DNA from: Mermis nigrescens
Taxonomy: Eukaryota; Nematoda; Enoplea; Mermithida; Mermithidae
NCBI GenBank assembly: GCA_036768485.1
Contig: JAVLUZ010000695.1
Span: 145,001 to 209,000 of the forward strand
Length of the DNA stretch: 64,000 bases
Reading direction: 5' to 3'
Below the pieces are notes generated by a model. That model made no database searches. It saw only the letters and a program-made list of their open reading frames with translations, and had not been told where the DNA came from. Made by a program: the position numbers and the translations under genes. Shown one piece after another: positions 48,339 to 60,400 of this stretch; the stretch's first letter is position 1, and each line of letters begins with the position of its first letter.

Positions 48339-48510
48339 TCACATGGGCGTGGGGGGTTGAGGCGGGAATTTTATTCCCCCACCCCACCCCACCTCAGTGG
48401 TTGATACCCTCAGATTACTACTTAGACTCAAAGAATTCTATTTTTAGTAACATTTTTGGCAATTGCCCCATCCTGACCCTCCAGAATGTTCCTTGCTGCC
48501 CATGCACGGC
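48339..48510. repeat. Dispersed repeat M2, reverse copy
   Basis: From CTCACATGGGCGTGGGGGGT to CCTTGCTGCCCATGCACGG. It lies just inside the gene A intron, about 85 bp from the donor at 48594. Confidence 0.7.
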
Positions 48511-48594
48511 CGCCACCACCTCGCATCCCTCTAAATCCGCGCTTGAAGAAATTCTATTTATGACTTACTTCTGTTTAAACCCGACGTGATTTAC

Positions 48595-49063
48595 CTGTAA
48601 AACGCCAAAATTTCTTTTCTGCGTTCCAAGGCTTCGTGAAGGTGGTCTAACGTGCCACAAGCCAAAGCGGAACCTAAGCCATTTATTTCAGCATTAATAG
48701 CTACGTCGTAGGTCAAAACATTACTAGGGGGTACTAGACCGTGATTGGCCACACTCATCAGTCTATTATGCAATTTGAGATCCTTGGCAATGACGAATCC
48801 ACCATCCCCCGCGTGAAACAATTTATTGGCGTACAAGCTTGCAAAGGACAGATCTCCAAAAGTGCCCAGTAGTCGAGCAGTGCATTCTGGGCCAGAATTT
48901 ACTGTAGCGCCCAAGCAATCGCTAATGTTCTCAATGAGAAAAATTGATTTTTCGCGGCAGAATTCTACCAATTTTTCTAGGTCATCAGTTGGATAGCCAT
49001 ACGTATGTGTAACGATTAGCGCCTTGGTCTTCTGAGTGACAGCGCCGGAATATTGTTTGAAAC
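48595..49063 (-). CDS. Gene A, exon 3: aminotransferase catalytic core
   Basis: Exon from 49063 (acceptor taatttag, phase 1) to 48595 (donor CAG/GTAAAT, phase 2), 156 codons. It reads GFKQYSGAVTQKTKALIVTH, the YGYPTDD segment, IFLIENISDCLGATV, GTFGDLSFASLYANKLFHAG, DGGFVIAKD and ERRKEILAFY. These follow the DegT/DnrJ/EryC1 fold type I PLP enzyme core. The Lys of ANKLF (codon 48822-48824) is the expected Schiff-base lysine. The Asp that normally contacts the PLP ring nitrogen (E-D-A-A pattern) is Asn here (IEN, codon 48927-48929). Expected role: PLP-dependent amination at a keto group of a nucleotide-linked sugar, using an amino acid donor. Sugar unknown. Confidence 0.92.
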
Positions 49064-49329
49064 CTAAATTATGAAACAAAAAGACGGCTTAAAGTATTGT
49101 AATAAACGCATTCTGTATTAAAAATTAGAAAAATATTGTGAAATATAATAAAACATAAAATAACGAAGCACAAAACCCCGGGTATGTATACACGCAATTT
49201 TTCACTCATATTGACTACTAGTTGAGCTGCCCGGCGTTGCCCGGGCTGAACTTAGGCCTGATAGCTATATGGAATTAATATGTCTCTTGTATCTTTTATT
49301 TTTCAAGACTTTTGATGTTTTTGGGATAT

Positions 49330-49735
49330 TTCTAAAAAATTGTTGGTACAAACCATACTTTATTTTTTGGATTTTTTTAAAATGTCTTTTGTCAACCATT
49401 TTTTGATCAAATCCATATTTTTGACGTTACAGAATGGTTTTGAAAATTGTTTAGCCATAATCATATTTTTGATGTTCTGGGGTGTTCTGGAAATTTTTTT
49501 AATAAAACCCATATTGTTGATGTTTTGGGATGTTTTGGAAAATTTTTTTCGTCAAACCATATTTTTGATGTTTTAGGATGTTTTGGAAAATTTTTTTAAT
49601 CAAACCCATATTTTTGATGTTCTGGGATGTTTTGGAAAATTTTTTCGTCAAACCATATTTTTGATGTTTTAGGTTGTTTTGAAAAATTTTTCGGTCAAAC
49701 CATATTTTTGATGTTTTAAAAATTTTTTGTTTGTT
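49330..49735. repeat. Satellite, roughly 60-bp unit
   Basis: Repeats of CATATTTTTGATGTTTTGGG and ATGTTTTGGAAAATTTTTT with GTCAAACC or ATCAAACCC joins; about six units. Confidence 0.9.
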
Positions 49736-49744
49736 GTAGCAAAG

Positions 49745-50165
49745 GGTGTCATATATCACGTGATATGTTATAGCTGATGGTATCTCCTATCTTATATCAC
49801 TGCATGTTATGGCACAGACAGGGTATCTATACCAAAACTATCTTATAGCATTGCCTATCTCGTAGCACGGGGTATACTTATATCCCATACTATCTTATAA
49901 CATTGCCTATCTTGCAGCTCGGGGTATCTGATATCACTTCCTATCTTATAGCATTGCCTATCTTGTAGCACGGGGTATCTTTTATAACGTTCTATCTTAT
50001 AGCATTGCCTATCTTGTAGCACGGGGTGTCTTACATCACGTCCTATCTTATAGTATTGCCTATCCTGTAGCACAGAGTATCTTATATCACGTCCTATCTT
50101 ATAGCATTGCTTATCTTGTTGCACATAGTATCTCATACCATGCCTATCTTATAAAATTGGCTATG
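49745..50165. repeat. Satellite, roughly 57-bp unit
   Basis: Repeats of CTTATAGCATTGCCTATCTT, GTAGCACGGGGTATC and ATATCACGTCCTAT; about seven units. CCTATCTTATAGCATTG-like words recur at the outer ends of the palindrome arms. Confidence 0.9.
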
Positions 50166-50438
50166 TTATAGCATCATTTGGTTAAACCCGTATTTTGATG
50201 TTTCACAGTGCCGACTAATGCTATAACATATAACAATGTACATAGTGTCGCCAGGCATGCTCCTCTTGGCCGGGGTATCCTATACAAACAGTATAAACTA
50301 ATTTTTGAAAAATAGCAAAAAATCGGCCATCTCCAAATCGTGGAGGCTTATAGCACAGGGGCCCAACCCCTGCTCCCTCCCCGCCCAGGGCCAATGGGTG
50401 CGTTGTAGAAATTTCAAGATCGCTACAGTCCTTCCCCA

Positions 50439-53435
50439 GTAGCTAGCCGGGCATCCCTGGCACCAATGCTATAAGCATAGCCCATGCTGAAGGATAGGCA
50501 CCCTGAAGGATGCACAATGGCAGAAGATAGGCTAATGATATAACAGCAAGCAGTGCTTAGGATAGGCGAGGCCCTGACTTGCACCCTGGCCTTTCTCAGG
50601 GTGCAATGGTTAAGGATAGGCAATGTTATTAGATACCCTATGCTTAAGCAAGGCAGATGGGCGAACTTGCTTCTTGGCTTTCTCAGGGAGCAATGTTATA
50701 AGATAATCCATGGTTGATATAGGCAGTGATGAAGGATTAGGGCGTGCCTGGACCGGTCTTTTAGCCGGAGGAGTCCCTGGGGAGGAAAGGGAGTTTCCCG
50801 GGAAACGATTGTTGATTTTTTGCCATGAATAAGACTAAGGGTCCCTGGGGGATGGTGCCCTGTAAGCCTAAGGGTCCCTGGGGGATGGTGCCCGTAAGCC
50901 TAAGCGGTCCCTGAGAGGTTGTGTAGGGCGCGCCTAGACCTGCTTATGGGGAGGTGGCACAAGGGAGGGGAGGTAGCATAAGGCGAGCACTAGAGTTTCC
51001 CGGGAAACTTTGATTATTGAGTTGATTTATAGATTTTTTAGTAATTTGCGAACCGGCGGTCAAATTTAGATGAAATTTGGAGACAATGACAAATATATGC
51101 CGAATATGCTAAATTTATGGCTAGAGAAGGTACAGACATTGCAGAGGGGTCTTAAAAGGAAGGGGCTGATTTTGATTGATTTTATCCATTTTTTATGCAT
51201 TTGCGAACCAGATGTTGGATTTGTGTGAAACTGGGGATAATGACGGGTATATGCCAAATATCTTATATTGATGACTGAGAGGAGTACAGTTACTGTAGAG
51301 AGGGTTTTTAGAAGGGGGCGCCTGATTAGCAATTGATTTTATCAATTTTATCTATTTATCTTTTTTGGAAGATTTACTTAAAGATTTTAAGAGATGTACT
51401 TGAAGATCACTGAACTCAATCATGTTGTTGACTGGCGTAAAGTGTAAAAGAAAAAGTAGGCTTAGGGGTTAAGTGGAGCATTCCATGGAGGCACATGGGA
51501 TCCCCTAGATTTACCAATTTTTGCATTAAAAGAAAATGTTTCTCGGATGATTGACATTTAAGGAGTCATCCCGATGACACCCATACCAACGATTAAGAAA
51601 ATAGAACTAATGTAAAGTATGAATTAAGCTTTGAGAAAGCAGAATAGTCCTTGAAGGGGTTTCAAGCAAACTTTATTTATTGATTTAATTAATTTTTAAT
51701 TAATTCATCAACTAGGAGCTTGGGTCAAGCTAAAACATTCTGATGATATATTTATGAGCCGTGATCCTAGAGCACATATGAATTGATATATCATAAGCTA
51801 TAGACTAGATTGAGCTCAAATTTGAGATTTTTGATGATTGTATGCTAAAATTTTGTAGAAAAGGTGCTTTTTAAAGCATTTTTGGCTTTTTATTTGCTCA
51901 AAAGTGCCAAACTTTGGGCTTCGCGCCATATACTCATGTTTGGACTATGTTTCGTTCAATTTGTTCGAGTTTATTGATTTTTTACCTAAATTTTTTTCTG
52001 TTTTCATGCTTTAGAAGGACCGAAACGCCGAAAAACGATGCTTGACGCGTACCTACCATTTTGGGCCCAAAAAGGCCGTTTAAAGTTTCACACCCCAGAA
52101 TTCCCATATGCTGTGCATGTATGGTCATAAGTGCCATGCATACGACGATCATGAAAGGTGAAATATAGTGTGCAAATCAAAATTACTATTGAGTTACATA
52201 AATCTTATGATACAATTTAGATATTAAGCCTGAATTAAGGGATTATCGTAGAAGTGTGCATTCATTAGTCTAAATTACAGCATGAACGCAAACTTCATAG
52301 AACTCTTTGACATATCTCCTTATTTTGCCAAGGCTTCTGATCACCTAAAAAAATTATCAAGGCAAATTAGCATTGTCTACAGACGTTGCTTATAGTTTTT
52401 TCATAACTCAATGTGCAAATAACCAAGTTTAATGTAAAATAATGCAAATTAAGTAAAAGAAAACAAACGTGCTTGACATTGAAAAGCCGTCACTTAGGAC
52501 TGTTTTTCACTATAATTTTATATTTCCCTACATTTACACATATTAAGAAAATACGCAAAAATGCATAAGGTTGGTATAAATCTTAGACTGATTCCAGTAA
52601 AATCTGATACATATCTTGTGGATTGAGTAAACAGTGCGTATTTCTATGTATTTAGATAACATGCTGAGACCAGTGACCTTATTTAAGCATACGAACCACT
52701 GAGGCTGTTCAAGTTGCGCCCTATGGTATAATTATGGGTGAAGTTATTTTATAAAGGCTACAAACTAACATTTAACTTGAACAATAACACTGAATCTTCT
52801 GCCAGAATAAGCATGAAAAAGCTTATATAACCCAAAGTACCGAATTTCGTACGTATTTCCTTCTAAAATTCTACAAATTTCATCGATTTCTGTCTCAACT
52901 TTCAGGTGTAATTTGACATTGCTATTAAAATAAGGTAAAAATTATTGTGTTTCAGCCGCCTTAAATTATGTCATAGTACTCTGGATGAGTTGGTTACAAT
53001 AGAAGAATAAGTGTGTGCACGCGCTCTAATTTTAATAATATAGGGGATATTCAATTATTTTTTACAGGGCTCCAGAAAGACAATTTTTATTAACATGCTA
53101 ACAAAATTCTTGGTCTAACAGAACAAATTTTTGTATTGGTTTGGAAATTTTTTGTAAAGTTTGGAACATTTTTTGTAAAGTTTGGAAAATTTTTTTGTAA
53201 AGTTTGGAAAATTTTTTGTAAAGTTTGGAAAATTTTTGTACAGCTTCGAAATTTTTTGTAAAGTTTCGGAAAATTTTTTGTAAAGTTTGGAATTAATTTT
53301 GCGTGCTTAAGCATAGGAGTTTTGCAAAGTTTGGAAATTTTTTTGTAAAGTTTGGAAAATTTTTTGTAAAGTTTGGAAAAATTTTTGTAAAGTTTGGACA
53401 ATTTTTTGTAAAGTTTGGAATGGCATCCGGAAAGT
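50439..53435 (+). repeat. Giant inverted repeat, left arm
   Basis: About 3.0 kb. Reverse-complement matches to 54886-58061 run the whole length, for example GTAGCTAGCCGGGC (50439) against GCCCGGCTAACTAC (58048-58061), TTTCCCGGGAAAC at 50798 and 50996 against 57472 and 57683, and the segment 53041-53130 against 55190-55290. Numerous substitutions and small indels show it is not recent. It includes an M4 repeat (about 51840-52135) and a 21-bp tandem array at the inner end. Confidence 0.92.
53140..53430 (+). repeat. 21-bp tandem array, left arm
   Basis: About 13 copies of TTTGGAAAATTTTTTGTAAAG, interrupted once by AATTAATTTTGCGTGCTTAA near 53292. Confidence 0.93.
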
Positions 53436-54885
53436 TCGCCCCCCTCAACGTTTACTGATGTGTGATAAATAGGAGTTTGCGTTTTACATATATGTTTACC
53501 AGGTCGAGTAAATTTGTATTAAAAAGCTGAACAAATAATCTAAACAAACCGTAGCAGATCCAGGGCCTTTTTAAATGTGGTAATCGACCGTTTAAAAACA
53601 GTGAAAAAAGGTTAAAAAATACTTGTTATTCATATATAGAGTAGCATTTTGGCTGTTTCCCATTGTCTGTTTGTCCACAAATTTGAGCAATTTTGTTCAA
53701 AAAATGCTGACTTGATCTGGACTTTAATAAGCTTTTTCACTACTTTCTGTTGGTGTACTTACAGCGGGCATATTGAAGCATTTAATGATAAGCACAACAA
53801 ACTTTGGATTCCAGGATAAAGAAAACTAAAAATATAGCTTTCAGACCGCCAAAATGAAATATTTAGGTATTCTCTAGTGTGGAGCGCCACAGAAATTAGA
53901 AAAACCACAATGGCTAAATGAGCAGCAACTTGAGTCTGGAAAGAAATCGGATGGTGTAAAGCCAGCGAAAATCGCCAAAATTTCAATTATGGGGGTTGAG
54001 GACCAAAAATCATTACTGTGAATTAGCTCATGAGCAAAAATTTAAGATGATCAGTACACTTTTATAAAATATAATTATTGGAGACAGAACAACAAAAAAC
54101 ATTTAACGATTACCTACTGACATTTGTCAATCATTCTGGATCAAATATTGGTTGGTGCAGTATAATCATCACAGATATTCATGAGGGGGTGGGCTTTTGT
54201 TGGGTGCGAACTTTAAAATTTCAATCAATTCAGAGCAATTTTGCACATTGGTTAACTAAAATCTAGCGAGTGTGTCCATATATTAAATTTATCCTTACAC
54301 ACACTTATTCTTCTACTCACACACATACAATTTATGATAAAGCAGTAAGCCAAGTGCAGGTAAATGACTACTAAATTTTTGCATATAGGGTGTTGAGCTT
54401 TTTGATTAATCACATTCCTTTGCAAAAAGAACGTGTAATAATCTCCAAATGGCTACACCAGCCCCCAGGGGTGGTCGCCGGCAGATACAGAAGGAAGTTG
54501 AACAGTTTATCTTTGTCCGTTTCAACGTTAGCCGCAAGAGATACAACAACTAATGGGCTTACAACAAAACAATGAATCTGCTCTGCTTGCAAAGGCAACA
54601 ACCTCACCTGTTTCACCATAAGTATACCACAGATGCAGAGCTCGAGCACTTTGCAACATGTTTTACAGACTTGGTGCTCTCAGAACTTTTATCTAAATAT
54701 GCATATAGAATTGTAAATTTCTTTGTTTTATCAACCAAATATGTGCCGCATTTTTAAAAAAGCAGTCAAGTTTTTCTCTAATTTGATGACCGAATAAACA
54801 TTTTTCCTTTGTAGACATATTCTAGCCACACTAGACGATATAAGTAGGTATCCTATATGATAGAGATGCAGCAAATATGGACAAT
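53436..54885. other. Spacer between palindrome arms
   Basis: About 1.45 kb of single-copy sequence. A short plus-strand frame with ATG near 54445 reads MATPAPRGGRRQIQKEVEQF before ending after 34 codons. It may be a coding remnant, but nothing confirms it. No transposase or replication protein seen. Confidence 0.5.
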
Positions 54886-57800
54886 TTTCCGAATTTGCAA
54901 GAAATTTTCCAAACTTTACAAAAAATTTTCCAAACTTTACAAAAAATTTTCCAAACTTTACAAAAAATTTTCCAAACTTTACAAAAAAATTTCCAAACTT
55001 TACAAAACTCCTATGCTTAAGCACGCAAAATTAATTCCAAACTTTACAAAAAATTTTCGAAACTTTACAAAAAATTTTCGAAACTTTACAAAAAATTTTC
55101 CAAACTTTACAAAAAATTTTCCAAACTTTACAAAAAATTTTCCAAACTTTACAAAAAATGTTCCAAACTTTACAAAAAATTTCCGAAACAATACAAAAAT
55201 TTGTTCTGTTAGACCAAGAATTTTGTTAGCATGTTAATAAAAATTGTCTTTCTGGAGCCCTGTAAAAAATAATTGAATATTCCCTATATTATTAAAAATT
55301 AGAGCGCGTGCACACACTTATTCTTCTATTGTAACCAACTCATCCAGAGTACTATGACATAATTTAAGGCGGCTAAAACACAATAATTTTTACCTTATTT
55401 TAATAGCAATGTCCAATTACACCTGAAAGTTGAGACAGAAATCGTGAGCAATTGATTTGCTTTCAATTTTTAATAGATAAAATCACTTTTTTTACATAAG
55501 AATATGTAAAGAACCTCGAAATTTCTATGGCCCTTTAAAGTCTATCCTTCTAATAAAATGATTTCTAAACTCTGCATGAAATTTGTAGAATTTTAGAAGG
55601 AAATACGTACGAAATTCGGTACTTTTGGGTTATATCAGCTTTTTCATGCTTATTCTGGCAGAAGATTCAGTGTTATTGTTCAAGTTAAATGTTAGTTTGT
55701 AGCCTTTATAAGAAATAACTTCACCCATAATTATACCATATGGGCGCACCTTGAACAGCCTCAGTGGTTCTGTATGCTTAAATAAGGTCACTGGTCTCAG
55801 CATGTTATCTAAATACATAGAAATACGCACTGTTTACTCAATCCACAAGATATGTATCAGATTTTACTGGAATCAGTCTAAGTTTTATACCAACCTTATG
55901 CTTATTTTACTGTATTTTCTTAATATTGGTGTAAATGTAGGAAAATATAAAATTATAGTGAAAAACAGTCCTAATTGACGGCTTTTTTCAATGTCGAGCA
56001 CGTTTGTTTTCTTTTACTTAATTTGCATTATTTTACATTAAACTTGGTTATTTGCACATTCAGTTATGAAAAAACTATAAGCAACGTCTGTAGACAATGC
56101 TAATTTGCCTTGATAATTTTTTTAGGTGATCAGAAGCCTTGGCAAAATAAGGAGATATGTCAAAAAGTTCTATGAAATTTGCGTTCATGCTGTAATTTAG
56201 ACTAATGAATGCACACTTCTACGATAATCCCTTAATTCAGGCTTAATATCTAAATTGTATCGTAAGATTTATGTAACTCAATGAAGTAATTTTGATTTGC
56301 ACACTATATTTCACCTTTGTGATCGTGCGTATGCATGGCACTTATGACCATACATGCACAGCATATGGGAATTCTGGGGGTGTGAAACTTTAAACGGCCT
56401 TTTTTGGGCCCAAAAATGGTAGGTACGCGTCAAAAGCATCGTTTTTCGGCGTTTCGGTCGATGCTCTATCCTTCTAAAGCATGAAAACAGAAAAAATTTA
56501 GGTAAAAAAATCAATAAACTCGAACAAATTGAACGAAACATAGTCCAAACATGAGTATATGGCGCGAAGCGCCAAAATTTGGCACTTTTGAGCAAATAAA
56601 AAGCCAAAAATGCTTTAAAAAAGCACCTTTTCTACAAAATTTTAGCATACAATCATAAAAAATCTCAAATTTGAGCTCAATCTAGTCTATAGCTTATGAT
56701 ATATCAATTTATGTGCTCTAGGATCACGGTTCATAAATATATCATCAGAAAGTTTTAGCTTGACCCAAGCTCTAGTTGATGAATTAATTAAAAAATTAAT
56801 TAAATCAATAAATAAAATTTGCTTGAAACCCCTTCAAGGACTATTCTGCTTTCTAAAGCTTAATTCATACTTTACATTAGTTCTATTTTCTTAATCGTTG
56901 GTATGGGTGTCATCGGGATGACTCCTTAAATATTAATAATAAAAGAAACATTTTCTTTAAATGCAAAAATTGGTAAAGCTAGGGATCCCATGCCTCCATG
57001 GAATGCTCACTTAACCCCTAAGCCTACTTTACACTTTACACCAGTCAACAACATGATTAGTTCAGTGATCTTCAAGTACATCTCTTAAAATCTTTAAGAA
57101 AATCTTCAAAAAGATAAATAGATAAAAATTGATAAAATCAATTGCTAATCAGGCGCCCCCTTCTAAAAGCCCTCTCTACAGTAACTGTACTCCCTCTCAG
57201 TCATAAATATAAGATGTTTGGCATATACCCGTCATTATCCCCAAGTTTCACACAAATCCAACATCTGGTTCGCAAATGCATAAAAAATCGATAAAATCAA
57301 TCAAAATCAGCCCCCTCCCTTTTTAAGACCCCTCTGCAATGTCTGTACCTTCTCTCAGCCATAAATTTAGCATATTCGGCATATACTTGTCATTGTCTCC
57401 AAATTTCATCTAAATTTGACCGCCGGTTCGCAAATTACTAAAAAATCAATAAAATCAATCAATAATCAAAGTTTCCCGGGAAACTCCCTAGTGCTCCCCT
57501 TGTGCTACCTCCCCCTGCCCTTGTGCCACCTCCCCATAAGCAGGTCTAGGCGCGCCCTACACAACCTCCCCAGGGACCGCTTAGGCTTACGGGCACCATC
57601 CCCCAGGGACCCTTAGGCTTATGGGGCACCATCCCCCAGGGACCCTTAGTCTTATTCATGGCAGAAAATCAATAATCAAAGTTTCCCGGGAAACTCCCAT
57701 TTCCTCCCCCAGGGACTCCTCGGGCTAAAAGACCGGTCCAGGCACGCCCTATATCCTTCATCACTGCCTATCCTTAACCATGGGCCATCTTATAACATTG

Positions 57801-58061
57801 CTCCCTGAGAAAAAGCCAAGAAGCAGAGTTCGGCCCATCCGCCTATGCTTAAGCATAGGGTATCTAATATCATTGCCTATCCTTAACCATTGCACCCTAA
57901 GAAAAGGCCAGGGTGCAAGTCTAGGCTCGCCCGCCTATCCTTAAGCACTGTATATGCTATATCATTAGCCTGTCCTTAACCATTGTGCATCCTTCAGAGT
58001 TGCCTATCCTTAAGCATGGGCTATCTTATAGCATTGGTGCCAAGGACGCCCGGCTAACTAC
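54886..58061 (-). repeat. Giant inverted repeat, right arm
   Basis: Reverse complement of 50439-53435, about 3.2 kb. Includes the M4 copy at 56340-56640 with palindrome GGCGCGAAGCGCC at 56561. Confidence 0.92.
54896..55200 (-). repeat. 21-bp tandem array, right arm
   Basis: About 14 copies of the complement unit TTTCCAAACTTTACAAAAAA, with the same single interruption (TTAAGCACGCAAAATTAATT near 55016), so the array predates the inversion-duplication. Confidence 0.93.
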
Positions 58062-58069
58062 TTTCCCCC

Positions 58070-59260
58070 ATTGGACCGACCTCGGCCCAAAATATCAGCC
58101 CACCAAATTTCATTGGGCCGGAGCCAACCCGGCACAAACATACGAACATACAAACAAACAAACTTTCAAAAATATATTGACTATTAGTGATTAAGGTTGC
58201 TTGAAAACCAATGATAATAATAAAGATAGAATGACTTGGATTGAAAAATGCACAAAATTATAGACAAAAGGTGTCTGAATGAATGAATGGACAGAGTGCT
58301 ACTCGAAAAAACTGCAGATTATACTGCTGGGCATCGTTTGGCTCTGTTTCTCCAACAATCGGTTTTGGCCAAAAATGGCCGGAGGGAGTATGCTCCTTTA
58401 GGAGTTCTGTCGGGGGATCCCCCTTACCCCCCACCAGTGTGCATGTGTGTACTATATCGTTATTTTAAGCTGGTTAATAAATCTAAAAAGGCCACGGTCA
58501 GGAATGTTTCAGTTGGAAAACAGAGTTTTAAACACTTGGTATAATTCATAATGAAGACAAGTTCTTTTGCGAAGATACAAAAGTGCTAAAATCAAAATAT
58601 ATGATATCAAATATTCTACGATACTTGATATTATATAGTTTTGTATAACATGGTAACATATTTTTATATGTTGTTATATATTTATATATTATGACTATAT
58701 TTTTATTCTGAAAAATAAGTAGCACTTCACTCAAGAAAAATATACGGATGCAATTTGTTGACGATTGAGGTTATTATTTCGAGTTGATTTTTTTATTTTG
58801 TTGACTTTACCAGATTTTTATGAAAATGACAATGAAATATTAGCAAGATTGGTCAGTCGACCCGAAATTTCATTTTTAATGTTTTTTTTGCATTTTTTGA
58901 TATTAATGGACAGAGCTTGATAAGAAAAGTCAAGGATCGATTTGTTTTACTTATACAATAAACCTTTTTATCCCTATAATTTTAAAAAATTTTTAAATTT
59001 ACAAGCAAGACGAATATTTGCACAATTCACGCCATAGAAATATAACACAATTACACGTAAAAAAACACCATTTACAACAGATAGGCTAATTTCACGGGCA
59101 TAACTCGTTTCGAAATTTGAAGGAACAACTGAAATGAAGAACCCACAACAAAAAAAGATGCCCTCTAAATTGTTTGATAAATCATTCACTTCGATCCGCT
59201 TTATTTCTATTATTATGTTACAAATCCGGAAACTGCAGTTGATAAATACCCCCTATGACA
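58070..59260. other. No gene recognised
   Basis: Intron of gene A, right of the palindrome. AT-rich; no exon candidate. Confidence 0.4.
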
Positions 59261-59261
59261 A

Positions 59262-59442
59262 CATCGGGAGGAGGCACCACAAATGGACAAACGCGCTTGC
59301 TGGGGAGGCCTTAAGCCCCACAGAAGTTAAAAAACTTCCACAGATTACTTTAGGTCCCTGGAATTCTGTTTTTAGTAACATTTTTTTGCGATTTTTGGCA
59401 ATTTCACCAACTCCCCAAAATTTATTTACTGCCCATGTATAA
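59262..59442. repeat. Dispersed repeat M2, reverse copy
   Basis: Contains GGAATTCTGTTTTTAGTAAC, TTTTTGGCAATTTCACCAA and the end TTTACTGCCCATGTATAAG. Confidence 0.6.
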
Positions 59443-60270
59443 GAAGAACACTAAATATACTCTAACAAGAGACGGAAGCTCGAGAATTTATCTACGAATT
59501 ATCTATGTTCAATACATATATTGTCAGAAGCAACTCGGCATGAATTATCTCGGAATTTATAATAAGATCTAATTCGAAATATTCGAATTCTTATAAAATA
59601 AAACTTTTCTGTAAAACAGTCATCTCTTAATTCACTTTACACTAGAAGTACTAAAATTATTTTGTTGAATATTGCATATGTCACCATACTGGATAAACTG
59701 ACATGTCGAGAAAAGTAATAACATTTTGGGTTTAACAAGATGCGTAGCAAGCAAATCCTCGAAGATTGGTGAGGTCTGTGATAAAGGCATGTAGCTGTGA
59801 ATGCGGGGCTAGGGGGAAGCTAGTCCCTCAAATTTTACAAGGGTCCCCCTAGGTAAAAAATGGAAAATTCTTGAAGCGGATTAGAAAGATCGTTGGAATA
59901 GATTTTAGCATGCTTTTGAGCTGATAGGCCCAGAATTTTCGGGCGCTTTCAAACTGAATTTTTTATTATTTTTCTAAATTACTTCTTCTTCAATAATCAG
60001 GGCTCGCTTAAAAAACGCTCTAAATACCATTTTAAATCAGTCTACAAGTGTTTGTTGATATATTTAACTTTCGAAATTTTAGTCCCCCAAATTCAGAAAT
60101 CAAGGTACGTGCCTGCTATGCTAGCACTTTGAAACTTTGAATTTTTAGGACAGACGAAACTACTCTAAACTCTTGTTTGATTTGTGCTATACCTTCAGAT
60201 ATTCCATTGCATCAAAAACAGTTTAAGGGGTCTAATGTATTGCGAAAAAATATGTATGTGCATTACTCAC

Positions 60271-60400
60271 CCGGATTGTAATTGTCATACAGACTGTCCA
60301 CAAGGACTGGAGTGGCATTGAGTAGTCTGATGGCATTTGAAATGGCTACGGTAGTAAATGAAGGAATAACAACTTCATCGCCGGGACCAACGTCGCACAC
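60271..60400 (-). CDS. Gene A, exon 2: aminotransferase segment
   Basis: Exon from 60400 (acceptor tgccttttaag, phase 0) to 60271 (donor GTGAGT, phase 1). It reads [40 protein letters not shown] and YNP. G-P-G-D-E-V-x-x-P-S-F-T is a hallmark of DegT/DnrJ/EryC1 aminotransferases. The split Gly codon (G + GT) joins it exactly to exon 3 to give YNPGFKQYSGAVT. The same strand, phase and order make the assignment firm although the exon is only 130 bp. Confidence 0.92.

Larger units (their letters stand above)
43571..48594 (-). other. Gene A, 5.0-kb intron
   Basis: Donor CAG/GTAAAT at 48594, acceptor cttaag at 43571; phase 2. Holds microsatellites, M1 copies, M5, M3 and a TIR element (47003-48212). 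Confidence 0.8.
49064..60270 (-). other. Gene A, 11.2-kb intron containing a giant palindrome
   Basis: Donor GTGAGT at 60270 (phase 1), acceptor aatttag at 49064. It contains satellites (49330-50165) and a 7.6-kb inverted repeat (50439-58061). Confidence 0.85.

Noticed and set aside
49499..50136. Open frames with QDRQCYKIGRDIRY and NILKHQKYGLTKK repeats
   Set aside because: Satellite units near 57-60 bp, multiples of three; no start context or splice sites.
53090..55237. Frames of the FTKNFPNFTKNF and KFGKFFVKFGKF type
   Set aside because: 21-bp array periodicity divisible by three keeps frames open; present in both palindrome arms.
58283..58544. Two overlapping plus-strand frames of 61 and 85 codons
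   Set aside because: No splice sites or partner exons seen, wrong strand for gene A, low protein-like signal.
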